A stretch of 64,000 nt of DNA from Sphingobacteriales bacterium (lineage in GTDB: Bacteria; Bacteroidota; Bacteroidia; Chitinophagales; Chitinophagaceae): contig SEFT01000002.1 in NCBI GenBank assembly GCA_004144175.1, positions 234,913-298,912 on the forward strand, given 5' to 3'. How positions within the stretch are numbered: the first letter of the stretch is position 1; each line of letters opens with the position of its first letter. The translations under genes were made by a program, and so were the position numbers. Positions 55,135 to 64,000 of this stretch are shown piece by piece. Under the pieces are notes generated by a model. That model was not told the origin of the DNA, did not search any database, and worked only from the letters and a program-made list of their open reading frames with translations.

Positions 55135-56358
55135 TCACGCGGTTTCCATCCTGTGCTCCTTGCGCAGGTATCTATTAATAAGTTTCGAAAGTTCTTCTAC
55201 ACGTATTTCCCAAGTGTTTTGTCCGGCAACAGCTAACCTGTGTTTCCGGGTTTCGTCATCCTGTTGCATCAAAGCAGCATTGATCGCTTCTGAGAACGTC
55301 GATGCGTCTGTGCAATAAGTAACGGCCCCTGCTGTATACTCCTGCAAATCCGGATTGAAGTCAGTAGCTACCACCGGATTTCCTGCTCCCAAATATTCGA
55401 ACAGCTTAAGCGGGAAAATAGTCGCACTGAATTCATCCTTCTTAAACGGAATGATGCTCACATCAAAACCTTTCAATACGGATGGCATCTCTGAGTATGG
55501 TACGGCACCGGTCAGGTGTACGTTTGGTGTTTCAAACATCCATCCGGGCACATGTTCCTCTATGATTGGCCCTGCAAAAACGAAGCTTTTATCCTTATTA
55601 GCTTCAACCAATGCCTTTATCAGATCATAGTCTATCCTCCGCTCTATATTGCCGAAGTAGCCAACAATCGGGCCCTTTATACGTTCCAGAGTTTTATGCA
55701 CTTCCACATCTTGCTGGAGGGCCTTGCTGCTGTGTGCTATATCAGCGGCATTTGGTATGAAGAATGTATTCTTGTTTATCTGCTTTTTCTCTTCGTAAAG
55801 TTGCTTACTGGTGCATATGATCAGATCGCTCTCCGATACTATCTTCTGCTCCGATATCAGACCGTGTTTCTTCTCATAATTAAAAGCTAGTGGATCTACA
55901 CAATGATAGATTGCCAGTTCGGGTGATAGCTTCTTAGCAATACCCGGATAATAGAAGTTGAAAGAATTGATGTAGATAAAATCAGTGATGTCATATTTGC
56001 TCATCACCTGCTTTATACGATGCAGTATAATAGCTTCATTGATGTTCAGCATCGACCGGTACATCTTACCTTCCGGTATCCAGTTGATCGACATCAATGG
56101 CGGTGTTATTACGATCTTCAGGTTGGGTGTATCGGTATCCAGCATGTCGACTGGCTTGAAGGAAAAATAGTCTTTCCGCTTACGGAAACCGGATGTCTTT
56201 CTATTAGAGATACAATCCTTCCAGGTATAAGGGTTGTCAATATAAAATACCCTATTATCCTTTGCCAGGTGACGCGCTACAGTATAGTTTGTAGACTCTA
56301 TCGGACTATCAAACTTGGTAATGCCCAGCATTATGATATTTTTCCCTTTCAATGTCAT
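55135..56358 (-). CDS. Glycosyltransferase (GT-B type, TuaH-like), paralogue of 53865 gene
   Basis: 407 residues. Starts KGKNIIMLGITKFDSPIEST; the motifs GPIVGYFGNIERRIDYDLIK, FVFAGP and FPLKLFEYLGAGNPVVATDF follow the same order as in the neighbouring protein. The two genes are 34 bases apart, likely a local duplication giving enzymes for two different linkages. Soluble, cytoplasmic face. Confidence 0.88.
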   Translation of the reverse strand: MTLKGKNIIMLGITKFDSPIESTNYTVARHLAKDNRVFYIDNPYTWKDCISNRKTSGFRKRKDYFSFKPVDMLDTDTPNLKIVITPPLMSINWIPEGKMYRSMLNINEAIILHRIKQVMSKYDITDFIYINSFNFYYPGIAKKLSPELAIYHCVDPLAFNYEKKHGLISEQKIVSESDLIICTSKQLYEEKKQINKNTFFIPNAADIAHSSKALQQDVEVHKTLERIKGPIVGYFGNIERRIDYDLIKALVEANKDKSFVFAGPIIEEHVPGWMFETPNVHLTGAVPYSEMPSVLKGFDVSIIPFKKDEFSATIFPLKLFEYLGAGNPVVATDFNPDLQEYTAGAVTYCTDASTFSEAINAALMQQDDETRKHRLAVAGQNTWEIRVEELSKLINRYLRKEHRMETA

Positions 56359-56417
56359 TGTATGACTATAACCGGTTATTGTTGTAGCTTAAAATCTTCT
56401 TAAAAAATCCGTGCTAA

Positions 56418-57905
56418 CTAGGAGGCGTTAATTAATCTTTTTTGCTGGTCCAGCTTCCAGGTCACTACTATGAGCGCCAGCACCAGGTTGAAGTACACGT
56501 TGATGGGATACTGCACCAGACCCTCCTGTGGGTAGTTACCAATATTTAATGCAAACACTATCAGAACCATAGCCAGGCAATAGGTCTTGAGCTCGGGATC
56601 CTTTATGCGGAAATAATTTGTGATACCCGTCTTCAGGATAAAGAAGAAGTAGGTGCAGAAAATGAGTAATCCTACCCACCCCATTTCTACCGCTACGCGC
56701 ACATAACCACTATCCGGCGGAAACTTAGCGAGGAATGAATTGGGGCTAAAACGCTCACCCCATACACCTGTGGCACCCAATCCCCCACCCATCGGGTGGC
56801 TTTGAATGTATGGCTGTATCTTCTTCTGGTTTATTGCCCGTAGGTTGAACGACGCATCGTCCGATGGCTTAAATGCCGTCTGGAACCTGTATAGCGTATG
56901 GTTGCCGGTAGGCATCTTAATAAGTACCACCATTGCCATAGCGAGCACACATACCGCCATAAAAACCTTCTTATTATATTTCAGCACCATAAACAGCATT
57001 GCAGCTGCCGGTAATAATACATAGGCACTACGCGTACCCGAGAAGAGCATCGCAACAAAAAAGAATACGCCGAGGAAAGCCAGCAATACCTTTTGCTTTG
57101 TAGAATATGGGCCTACCATCAGTGCAAAGCAAAGTATAGAGCTAACGACCATGTTGTACGAAAAAGTCATCGGGTCGGTAAAGATGGAAAACTTGCGCCA
57201 GCTACCGGCGATGAAGTACAGCGCTTTATATTTAGGGCTTGAATCGAGCCATGCCAACTCGAACCCTGCAAAACCAAAGTACTCTTGCTTGAACGCATAC
57301 GCGGCACCTATAAAGCTTAGCGCTATCCACAGCTTCATAATGTTGCGGATGAACTTTACGTCGCGTATATAGTACAAGAAGATAAAATAGGTAATAGCTA
57401 CCACGGCTACCGTACGCACCGTATACACCCACGCAAGGCGCGATGCAGCAACAGGGTTGAGTGCTTCTACCAGGTTATACCCGATCCATATGAGGATCAT
57501 AACGCTGATCGCATTATTGAAGTAGCCCCAGTTGCGCTCACGGCGCTGCCGTATTATCACACCCAAAAGCATCAGCCCTTCTATGGCATCCATTACCGTA
57601 CCTACCGGGTAGTCGACCCCCAGCTTGGAGGTGAACATGATAAGGTAAGCAAGCGTAAGCAGTATGTAGATACCAGCCTTAGGATAGGCAACAATGGTAT
57701 AAGCCACTGGTAGCACAAAAATACCTACTAGTATTACGTAGAAAGACTTGACGCCGAAGTTGGATATGGCTACTGCAAACAGTGCAGAAAAGAGTATAAG
57801 TATTGAAGCCAGAATGACCGGATTAATACCCTTGCGTTTCTGTGGCTCGTCTACGCTTAGGTAATAGGATGATTCTTCTCTGTTGTTATTATTCTCGAAG
57901 TACAT
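56418..57905 (-). CDS. O-antigen ligase/polymerase family protein (Wzy-like)
   Basis: 495 residues with ten or more membrane helices and a large periplasmic loop (about residues 330-400, containing NLRAINQKKIQPYIQSHPMG). The conserved segment LLFSGTRSAYVLLPAAAMLF fits the Wzy_C/O-antigen ligase family. In this cluster it most likely polymerises repeat units in the periplasm. It has no neighbour within 11 bases except the short ORF at 57917. Confidence 0.9.
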   Translation of the reverse strand: MYFENNNNREESSYYLSVDEPQKRKGINPVILASILILFSALFAVAISNFGVKSFYVILVGIFVLPVAYTIVAYPKAGIYILLTLAYLIMFTSKLGVDYPVGTVMDAIEGLMLLGVIIRQRRERNWGYFNNAISVMILIWIGYNLVEALNPVAASRLAWVYTVRTVAVVAITYFIFLYYIRDVKFIRNIMKLWIALSFIGAAYAFKQEYFGFAGFELAWLDSSPKYKALYFIAGSWRKFSIFTDPMTFSYNMVVSSILCFALMVGPYSTKQKVLLAFLGVFFFVAMLFSGTRSAYVLLPAAAMLFMVLKYNKKVFMAVCVLAMAMVVLIKMPTGNHTLYRFQTAFKPSDDASFNLRAINQKKIQPYIQSHPMGGGLGATGVWGERFSPNSFLAKFPPDSGYVRVAVEMGWVGLLIFCTYFFFILKTGITNYFRIKDPELKTYCLAMVLIVFALNIGNYPQEGLVQYPINVYFNLVLALIVVTWKLDQQKRLINAS

Positions 57906-57916
57906 TGTATGCTGTG

Positions 57917-58042
57917 TTAGAGAAATAAGATTTTAAAGAAGAACATGTATGATGTAATAAAAGCAATAACTAACGCTACTGCTTTTAATATTTTCGATTT
58001 ATTATCCAGGTCGTCCGCCTGCTTCACTTCCTTTTCTCTCAT
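57917..58042 (-). CDS. 41-residue single-pass membrane protein
   Basis: A short reading frame from ATG 58042 to TAA 57917. The first 18 residues are charged (MREKEVKQADDLDNKSK), then ILKAVALVIAFITSYMFFF forms one membrane helix ending close to the C-terminus. It fits in the gap between the polymerase gene (12 bases away) and the upstream glycosyltransferase (10 bases away), in operon register. I recognise no family; it might be a small partner of the polymerase or glycosyltransferase. Confidence 0.6.
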   Translation of the reverse strand: MREKEVKQADDLDNKSKILKAVALVIAFITSYMFFFKILFL

Positions 58043-58051
58043 TTCAATTTA

Positions 58052-59227
58052 TTATTGATTGTCCTGTATTACTGAATGTCGCGTAGCTACCGAATACTGG
58101 TTTGCTTTCCTTGCCTTCACTAATGACACCACTTGCAAAAACATAAACTTAGGTATACCACGCAGCGACCTGTAAATTGCCTGATCGGTTTCGGAAACCA
58201 GAAGGGATATAAAGAACCCGGTTAAGAAAACTGTGAATCCAAATACCCAAATCATAGCTGCTGCGGGCGCTACCAATACATTAATAAAAAGGAAGCCAAC
58301 ACTGAGTAACAGGAATATAAACAACGGCGGCCTCAGCAATACAACTCCAAATGCCACCTGATTCCAGTTAGCCTTAACCAGACCTCTCATGGTCAGCTTA
58401 AAGCCTAATGAGAAATACTTGAACCATGTGTTTATCCAACGCGCGCGTTGTTTCACCAATTGATCCGGCTTTGAGGTTTTTTCATCATACACGATTGCCT
58501 TCTCAGCAAATGCTATACGCTCACCTTTCTCCAGTATTTTATATTGCAATACCTTATCAAAGCCAGCACCTTTTACCGGTGAGCCTTCCAGGCAAGCTTT
58601 GTACAACTGAGTAGTAAATGCCATACCCGAACCGGCAAGTGTAGCCGAAGAGCCTATGCCGTAAAGCAACTTACCATCGTAATAATGGTAGTATTTATCC
58701 CTCGCTGCATCCAGGCAAGCATAGGTTGTATTGAGGTTCTTTGCTTCACGCACGCCTTGTACCGCATTGTATCCGCGGTCGAAGTATCTGTTCAGCTCGT
58801 TTAAATATTCAGGGTCTACCAAGTTATCGCTATCGATGATCGTAAGTCTTTCGTGTTGTCTTACAAACCTTTCGATGGCATAAAAGTGCGACCCCACGTT
58901 GCTGGCAATAGTTTTCTCAGGCCGCAACAATATAACCTTATTGGTGTCAAACTTCAGGTTCGATATGTCGCACTTATCTGCTACGATGTAGATTAGGTAG
59001 TTGCTGTAGTTAAGCTTCAGGATCGAGTCAACAACTGAGGGCAACAGGTCTGTTTGCTCGTATGCTGTTACAATGATCGCATAGTCAGCCTCATTTACGG
59101 CAACAGCAGGCTTATACCTGCTGAAGACCTTTACAATGCCGAAGATACAAAGGAGCAGTACAGGAAACACAAGATGGAAACCTATGATAAACTGTACTGC
59201 TACCCAGATAAAACTGCCTATAGTCAT
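58052..59227 (-). CDS. Membrane glycosyltransferase family 2
   Basis: 391 residues. N-terminal helix (FIIGFHLVFPVLLLCIFGIV), GT-A domain with AIIVTAYEQTDLLPSVVDSI, LTIIDSDNLVDPEYL and later RARWINTWFKY, which matches the (Q/R)xxRW motif of processive synthases, then C-terminal helices (PPLFIFLLLSVGFLFINVLV). Possibly builds a polymer or adds several sugars. It starts 2 bases after the chain-length protein gene. Confidence 0.88.
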   Translation of the reverse strand: MTIGSFIWVAVQFIIGFHLVFPVLLLCIFGIVKVFSRYKPAVAVNEADYAIIVTAYEQTDLLPSVVDSILKLNYSNYLIYIVADKCDISNLKFDTNKVILLRPEKTIASNVGSHFYAIERFVRQHERLTIIDSDNLVDPEYLNELNRYFDRGYNAVQGVREAKNLNTTYACLDAARDKYYHYYDGKLLYGIGSSATLAGSGMAFTTQLYKACLEGSPVKGAGFDKVLQYKILEKGERIAFAEKAIVYDEKTSKPDQLVKQRARWINTWFKYFSLGFKLTMRGLVKANWNQVAFGVVLLRPPLFIFLLLSVGFLFINVLVAPAAAMIWVFGFTVFLTGFFISLLVSETDQAIYRSLRGIPKFMFLQVVSLVKARKANQYSVATRHSVIQDNQ

Positions 59228-59229
59228 TT

Positions 59230-61464
59230 TTATGCTGCTTTATACTTATTGTTCATTTTAAATTTTGCGCCTGCCTTGAACTTCTTGAAGAAAGACTTCT
59301 TTGCTTCTTCCTCCTGCTGAAAGCCCGGAACTTTATTAAGTACCAACCCTGCGAACTTGGAGCCCATACCTTTCAGGTACCTCAGCTCATGATGCATTTC
59401 TTTATCGAATGGCTGGCCTGCTTCTACCACTGCTATTACTTTGTCTGTAAACATCATCCACTCTTTAGCTTTTGCCTTATTGATAGTCTCAAGGGCGTTA
59501 GTCTCAATAATGATGACGTCGTACATACTCTTCAGTTGGTCCATTGTCCTATGTACTGTCTCTGGATCTGTTACCTCAAGGATAGAGTTATCACCACCTT
59601 TATTACCGATCACTGCAATAGCTGTGCTGTCGTTCACCTGCTCATCACCGCTACCAAGCAGAAAGGTTTCGAGGAACTGTGACTGGCCATTGCTGTTGTT
59701 GCTCAGGTCGGGGTTCATGAAGTTACCATCGATGATAAGCACTCTCTTATTTATCTTGGTAAGTGAATAAGCAAGGCTCTTTGTAAAAAATGTCTTACCG
59801 GCACGTTCACTAAAGCTTGTTACAGCTATTATCTGGCTATTTTGCAGATCATTCTCGACTTCATAACGCACTGCCCTCATCAAGTTCTTAAACATCTGAC
59901 TGTTGGGATCGCTGTTGTGTGGATTCCATAGCTGCTTTAGGTCTGTTGTACCCAGCTTCATTACATTCAGCGCTCCAAGTATTGGCGCATCTGTTACCAG
60001 CTCCAGCTGGCTCACTGTGTATATAGACCTATCGAAGTAGAACATGATAAACAATACAAGTACTGAGAATATCAGGCTCATTACACCCGACAGAGCTACT
60101 ATTACCATTTTCATGTTGGGCTCTGCTTCGGGCGCTGCCGCGCGCTCTATCTGTTTAATAGGCAAGGTAAAGCTGGCAGCCATTACAGCTTCATTATACT
60201 TAGTAAGTATTTCCTGGTATTCCTTTTCAGCAATGCTTACGGCATTTTTCAGGGCATCAACATTGGCTGCGTTAGGAGCTATCTTGCTAAGACCGGCGTT
60301 CAGTCTGCCTATCTCCTGGTCATAAGTTCCAAGGCTATTTTTAGCCATTGCATTTGACACTTCGAGGTTAAGCTTTTGGTTAGCCAGGTTTTCCCTGGTA
60401 GAAGAAGGATCATACGATGCCACTTCAGACTGTCTGATGATCTGTGACTGAAGCCTGCGCTGTACGGAGTCCATCTTTACTTTGTACTTAGAATCGAAAT
60501 CGCTCTTGATATAGGCGTCGTTCAGGCTTTGCAGCTCTTCTTTAGTTTGCACGATATCCTGGTTCAGGCTCGCCAACTTGTTGTCCAACATACCATTGCT
60601 CCCCGGCTGAAACTTACGGTTAACCGTATTGAGCGCTGCAGAATAAGCTATTGCTTCCTTTTGCGCCATACCTTTACGCGCCGCTACATCCGCCATCTGA
60701 GAGTACAACGTCCTTGTCTGCTCTTCCAGGTCAACGATGTTGTTCTTAATTTTATATTGGTTAAGCGCATCCAGGCTTACCAGCAATGTATTTTGTTTCT
60801 GCTTCAGCAAGCTGTCAAGGTATTGAACCGCCTGACGCTTGTTTTGCGATACTACGCTTGTGTAATAACCAATGAAGGTACTAGAGATCGCATTGAGTAC
60901 GTAGGCTGACAGGTTAGCATTGTCCGACTCAAACTCCATTTGTATGAAGTCACTATTGTTCTGACGGTATACTTTCAGGTTCTTTTTGATAGAAGCATGA
61001 TCGTAACCCATAGAATTCAGCAACTCATAAAATTTAATATCGCTGATGGCACTACTACCTTGCCTTTTTTGCAATTTGTTGTTCAGCATAGCTACCAGTG
61101 CAGAACGCTCTGTAGCCGTCAGCTTCTTCACCATTTTGCTGGGCTTGCGGTAGGGTGTTTCAGCCTGCAGGTCGTGTAGCATCAGGGTATAAGAAACCTT
61201 GTCGAGTATCTCATTCAGCTGAATGGTCTCTATCAGGTTGTTAAACTCCTGGTTTACGCGCGACTCGTGCTGATATGGATTATCTTCCAATAACAGCTGC
61301 TGCGACCGATCAGCGATACCTGTAGACAATCTCGACTTAGAGATGTACTTGTCAGGTAGCTGGCGTACCAGCAGCAGAGCTATTACAATAGTAACTATCG
61401 GAACAATTGTAAGAATAGCCTTTCGCCTCTTCAGCGTCTTAAAAAACTCTAATACCTCAGTCAT
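59230..61464 (-). CDS. Wzc-like chain-length/tyrosine-kinase protein with altered ATP motifs
   Basis: 744 residues. Wzz-type N-terminus with a membrane helix (AILTIVPIVTIVIALLLV), a long periplasmic coiled-coil region, a second helix near residue 460 (MVIVALSGVMSLIFSVLVLF), then a BY-kinase-type ATPase domain. Its motifs deviate: Walker A is AGKT (555-558) instead of GEGKT, the A' motif is IIDGN (Asp579, Asn581) and Walker B ends in Glu654 (IIIETNA instead of IIIDTPP). The C-terminus has one Tyr, not a cluster. It may be catalytically weak or inactive while still setting chain length. It overlaps the TolC-like stop by one base. Confidence 0.88.
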   Translation of the reverse strand: MTEVLEFFKTLKRRKAILTIVPIVTIVIALLLVRQLPDKYISKSRLSTGIADRSQQLLLEDNPYQHESRVNQEFNNLIETIQLNEILDKVSYTLMLHDLQAETPYRKPSKMVKKLTATERSALVAMLNNKLQKRQGSSAISDIKFYELLNSMGYDHASIKKNLKVYRQNNSDFIQMEFESDNANLSAYVLNAISSTFIGYYTSVVSQNKRQAVQYLDSLLKQKQNTLLVSLDALNQYKIKNNIVDLEEQTRTLYSQMADVAARKGMAQKEAIAYSAALNTVNRKFQPGSNGMLDNKLASLNQDIVQTKEELQSLNDAYIKSDFDSKYKVKMDSVQRRLQSQIIRQSEVASYDPSSTRENLANQKLNLEVSNAMAKNSLGTYDQEIGRLNAGLSKIAPNAANVDALKNAVSIAEKEYQEILTKYNEAVMAASFTLPIKQIERAAAPEAEPNMKMVIVALSGVMSLIFSVLVLFIMFYFDRSIYTVSQLELVTDAPILGALNVMKLGTTDLKQLWNPHNSDPNSQMFKNLMRAVRYEVENDLQNSQIIAVTSFSERAGKTFFTKSLAYSLTKINKRVLIIDGNFMNPDLSNNSNGQSQFLETFLLGSGDEQVNDSTAIAVIGNKGGDNSILEVTDPETVHRTMDQLKSMYDVIIIETNALETINKAKAKEWMMFTDKVIAVVEAGQPFDKEMHHELRYLKGMGSKFAGLVLNKVPGFQQEEEAKKSFFKKFKAGAKFKMNNKYKAA

Positions 61465-62183
61465 TATTTAACGTTTTCTAGATCTGTACCTATTATTTCT
61501 TCGAGGCTGGCTTTTGCCATCAGCACCGCAGCTTCCGAAGCAACTTTTTCTTGCGTAAAATTGGCATGGCTCATCAACACCTGGTTGTAAGAGTCGAACG
61601 ATACCTGTCCTTTTTCAAATTTAAATTTCATGTTGGTCAGTGCGCTTTCTGCATCCAGCACCGCTTTAGTACGTACCCTCAGCAGGTTTGTTTGCTGCAC
61701 ATAGTTGAAGTATCTGTTCTTCACCTCTGTTTCCAGACCCAGGTTCATCGCATCGCGGTCGTAGCGTGCTGCATTAAGCTCTTCTTTAGCCATACGCACC
61801 TGTAGTGGTTTTTGGGCCAGTACACCTACGTTTACAAACACACCTACCTGATAACCTTGCAGGAGGTTGTTGTTCCTGATATCGCCAGAGCCCGAGGTTC
61901 CTGTGTTAGCTACAGCCGGGTTGTACAGTGACACGCTGTTTCGCGGGTTGTAGATGTACGATGCTGTAATTACATCGAGATAGCTGATCTTAGTCCTTGT
62001 TACGTTTGCTTTAGCTACATTCACCTTTGCTTCAGACCACTTAAATTTCGGATAGTTCGCTCTAGCCGTTTCTACCAGTTTATTCAGGTAAGGCATAGAA
62101 ACATCTTGCATCATTGATTGTTGTGCATTTGAATTCGCTGATGCTGCAATCGAGATTAGAATCGCGGTAATTATTTTCTTCAT
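61464..62183 (-). CDS. Short TolC-like outer-membrane efflux family protein
   Basis: 239 residues with a signal peptide (ITAILISIAASANSNAQQ). Coiled-coil helices of the outer-membrane efflux type follow (YPKFKWSEAKVNVAKANVTR, ARYDRDAMNLGLETEVKNRY). Full TolC proteins have 400-500 residues and two repeats; this has about one repeat. Similar short forms stand next to Wzc genes in Bacteroidota. It may be a periplasmic or outer-membrane partner in export. Confidence 0.78.
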   Translation of the reverse strand: MKKIITAILISIAASANSNAQQSMMQDVSMPYLNKLVETARANYPKFKWSEAKVNVAKANVTRTKISYLDVITASYIYNPRNSVSLYNPAVANTGTSGSGDIRNNNLLQGYQVGVFVNVGVLAQKPLQVRMAKEELNAARYDRDAMNLGLETEVKNRYFNYVQQTNLLRVRTKAVLDAESALTNMKFKFEKGQVSFDSYNQVLMSHANFTQEKVASEAAVLMAKASLEEIIGTDLENVK

Positions 62184-62219
62184 GGCATTTTGATTTTTTT
62201 ACACATCACATTTACATTG

Positions 62220-63305
62220 TTACACGTCGCTTTTTTGCAATGCTGCAGGTAGTGTACGCAGCAATATCTTCAGGTCAAACTTCATGCAGTATTTCTTTGC
62301 GTAGAAGTTGTCTAATTTCTTTCTTTCTCTTTCAGACATTTCCTCGCGTCCGCGGCGGCTTATTTGCCATAGTCCGGTAAGGCCGGCCGGGGCTAAGAAT
62401 CTCCAGGTCCACTCATCCGAAGTAAGCATCTCTGCTTCGTAGAACGGAAGGGGTCTGTTACCCACCACGCACATATCACCTTTTAGGATGTTGAGTATCT
62501 GTGGTAGTTCATCTATACTCGTTTTGCGTATAAATCGTCCGATACGGGTAATACGCGGATCGTTCTTAAATTTTACGAATGTTGACGGTGCTCCGTCGGC
62601 TGTATATTGGTTCAGGGCTTGCAGCTCTGCCAGTCGTTTATCCGCATCCGGATACATCGACCTGAATTTGTAGAAGTCGAATATTTTAAAACCGGCCCCT
62701 ACTCTTTTGCTCTTATAAATAATCGGGCCTTTAGACTCGAGGCGTATGAGTAAGGCCACTAAAAGTAACAACGGTGAAAGGGCCAGCAACATAGCCGATG
62801 CGAAAACAATATCGAAGATGCGCTTGCCTACCGGTAACTTAAAGGTCTTGATTACCTCTTCGTTAGCAAGTTCTTTTAATGACGGACGAATAAGCTTGAA
62901 TTTTATCAGAAAATTCAACCGCTCGTATATATCATTTACAGGGTAAGGCGCTTCGTAATAATCATGTACTTTCAATTGCATCGCCCGGGTCCTCCAGGCT
63001 GCATTCGGGGTGTCCGAAAGCAGCACTATGATGAGACCTTTAAGCATTATATTGGCTCTGAGCTTTTCTATAAGCTTGAAACACTCACCTTGCTCGTCTA
63101 CTTCCAGCAGCAATACTTCGGGAAGCGAAAGCAGCGATTGGTTCAGCAGATATTCATTCAGTTCTGCCAGTGTCTCGCATTCATAAAATTCGGTAGAGAG
63201 TGACAGCTCATAGAGTACTTCTCTTGTCTGCTCCGACCGTACGCATCCTACGACACGCGCTCTAAGCGAGCTATTGATGTTGATATTACTAAGCTGTTGT
63301 TGCAT
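62220..63305 (-). CDS. Receiver-like domain fused to polyprenyl-phosphate sugar transferase
   Basis: 361 residues. Residues 16-137 have the alternating strand-helix pattern of a receiver but lack the phosphorylation site (VLLLEVDEQGE) and the conserved Lys (DYYEAPY), so it is probably not phosphorylated. A bacterial sugar transferase domain follows, with KRIFDI (161-166), a membrane hairpin (ASAMLLALSPLLLLVALLI), KSKRVG and FYKFRSM, and AGLTGLWQISRRG near the end. It would prime the repeat unit by moving a sugar phosphate to undecaprenyl phosphate. Its start overlaps the stop of the receiver gene by 17 bases. Confidence 0.9.
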   Translation of the reverse strand: MQQQLSNININSSLRARVVGCVRSEQTREVLYELSLSTEFYECETLAELNEYLLNQSLLSLPEVLLLEVDEQGECFKLIEKLRANIMLKGLIIVLLSDTPNAAWRTRAMQLKVHDYYEAPYPVNDIYERLNFLIKFKLIRPSLKELANEEVIKTFKLPVGKRIFDIVFASAMLLALSPLLLLVALLIRLESKGPIIYKSKRVGAGFKIFDFYKFRSMYPDADKRLAELQALNQYTADGAPSTFVKFKNDPRITRIGRFIRKTSIDELPQILNILKGDMCVVGNRPLPFYEAEMLTSDEWTWRFLAPAGLTGLWQISRRGREEMSERERKKLDNFYAKKYCMKFDLKILLRTLPAALQKSDV

Positions 63306-63684
63306 GGTACCTTACAGAAATCAGTTCTCCTATAGTGTCTTTCAACTTTACAGGGTTGAACGGCTTTGAAAAAAATGCATCTATTTTAAAACCAGGTGCT
63401 TGGAATACCGTTCCGCTTTTCAGTACAGCTGACAGCAGAATGATTGGGGTGTCTCTGTAGAATCCGCTAATCTTAAGATTTTTCACAAACGACATATTGT
63501 CCATACCAGGGGTCATCAGATCTGAGATAATAAGCGAAGGATAATTACCTTCTTCAAGCCACCGGAATGCCGATATAGCGCTCACCTTACTTACTACTTC
63601 ATAGTGTTCAGAAAGGAGGTTATGCAAGAATTTCAACATTACCGGGTTGTCATCTACTACTAAAATCTGAGCTTTCGTTTTCAT
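63289..63684 (-). CDS. Single-domain response regulator at head of polysaccharide operon
   Basis: 131 residues: Asp11-Asp12, phosphoacceptor Asp55 (LIISDLMTPGMD), Ser85 and Lys107 (FFSKPFN). A receiver without an output domain. It overlaps the sugar-transferase gene by 17 bases, and that protein begins with a degenerate receiver, so the two probably interact and couple signalling to initiation of polymer synthesis. Confidence 0.9.
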   Translation of the reverse strand: MKTKAQILVVDDNPVMLKFLHNLLSEHYEVVSKVSAISAFRWLEEGNYPSLIISDLMTPGMDNMSFVKNLKISGFYRDTPIILLSAVLKSGTVFQAPGFKIDAFFSKPFNPVKLKDTIGELISVRYHATTA

Positions 63685-64000
63685 ACTTCCAATTTTTAAG
63701 AGTCTTACAATTTGTCTTTTAAATAAATCCTTTCGACTAAACTTTTACCTTTCTATCCGAATGCTCCTGATTACCTTTTCTTCGTTTTTAACAGTAATCC
63801 TGAACTTCCTTTTCTTTTTTTACAACTGATTCACAATTCTTCTTAATCTTCGTTAAATTCTTACGAGAGATAGTATTTAATAACTATACCAAGGTACCTG
63901 ACGGCCTCTGGCATATAACTTCAAATTATAAACATCTACATTCTTTTAACTATGATTTACAGTGAAAAACATTTTATAATTAAAAAATAAAAAATATAAA
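63685..64000. other. AT-rich leader upstream of the polysaccharide operon
   Basis: 316 bases with no coding signal, rich in A and T. It should hold the operon promoter, but no exact TAnnTTTG box is seen on the - strand. Confidence 0.4.

Noticed and set aside
1..64000. CRISPR arrays and insertion sequences
   Set aside because: No regularly spaced repeats and no transposase genes were seen.

Overview
The window comes from a member of the Bacteroidota, probably of the Chitinophagaceae or a neighbouring family. The evidence is type IX secretion sorting domains, a gliding-motility-type C-terminal domain, CTnDOT-type conjugation genes, a Bacteroidetes-type tyrosine recombinase and several promoters with the TAnnTTTG -7 box typical of the phylum. 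These are judgements from sequence reading only; no database search was run.

From the left edge to about 46.3-46.4 kb the DNA is an integrative and conjugative element (ICE). Its integrase (44939-46162) lies next to a tRNA-Ser(UGA) gene (46416-46500), the presumed attachment site. The other end, the relaxase and the coupling protein are not in the window and probably lie to the left. Inside the element are: a cut-off polymorphic-toxin-like gene and a nuclease-like neighbour (1-1356); ICE housekeeping genes (DUF932, SSB; 1468-3402); a cargo block with a SEC-C/nuclease gene broken by one in-frame amber codon, a KAP P-loop NTPase, a tiny membrane protein and a convergent 1011-residue cold-shock/zinc-ribbon protein (4029-13621), a candidate undescribed defence module; a T9SS gene fragment (13639-14016); a strongly structured putative RNA with promoter and terminator before an orphan receiver gene (14397-15001); the tra operon, read leftwards (26327 to 15018), encoding the mating-pair apparatus; RteC, Crp/Fnr and AraC regulators plus a two-component cassette with a secreted beta-helix protein (28139-35490); a second cargo block with a LA2681-type HEPN protein, a divergent four-helix membrane protein and a 5'-truncated sacsin-like/DUF3883 gene (35758-43039); an arginase-family gene; and a HigBA toxin-antitoxin pair beside the integrase.

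Right of the tRNA is ordinary chromosome: a lipoprotein MsrA, a PKD/T9SS type B protein, and a leftward exopolysaccharide cluster (63684 to 49446). The cluster runs from a receiver protein through a receiver-like/sugar-transferase fusion, a TolC-like protein, a Wzc-like chain-length protein with altered nucleotide-binding motifs, six glycosyltransferases and a Wzy-type polymerase to a Wzx flippase. A 41-residue membrane ORF sits between the polymerase and a glycosyltransferase. This is a Wzx/Wzy-type pathway; no Wza export porin is seen in the window.
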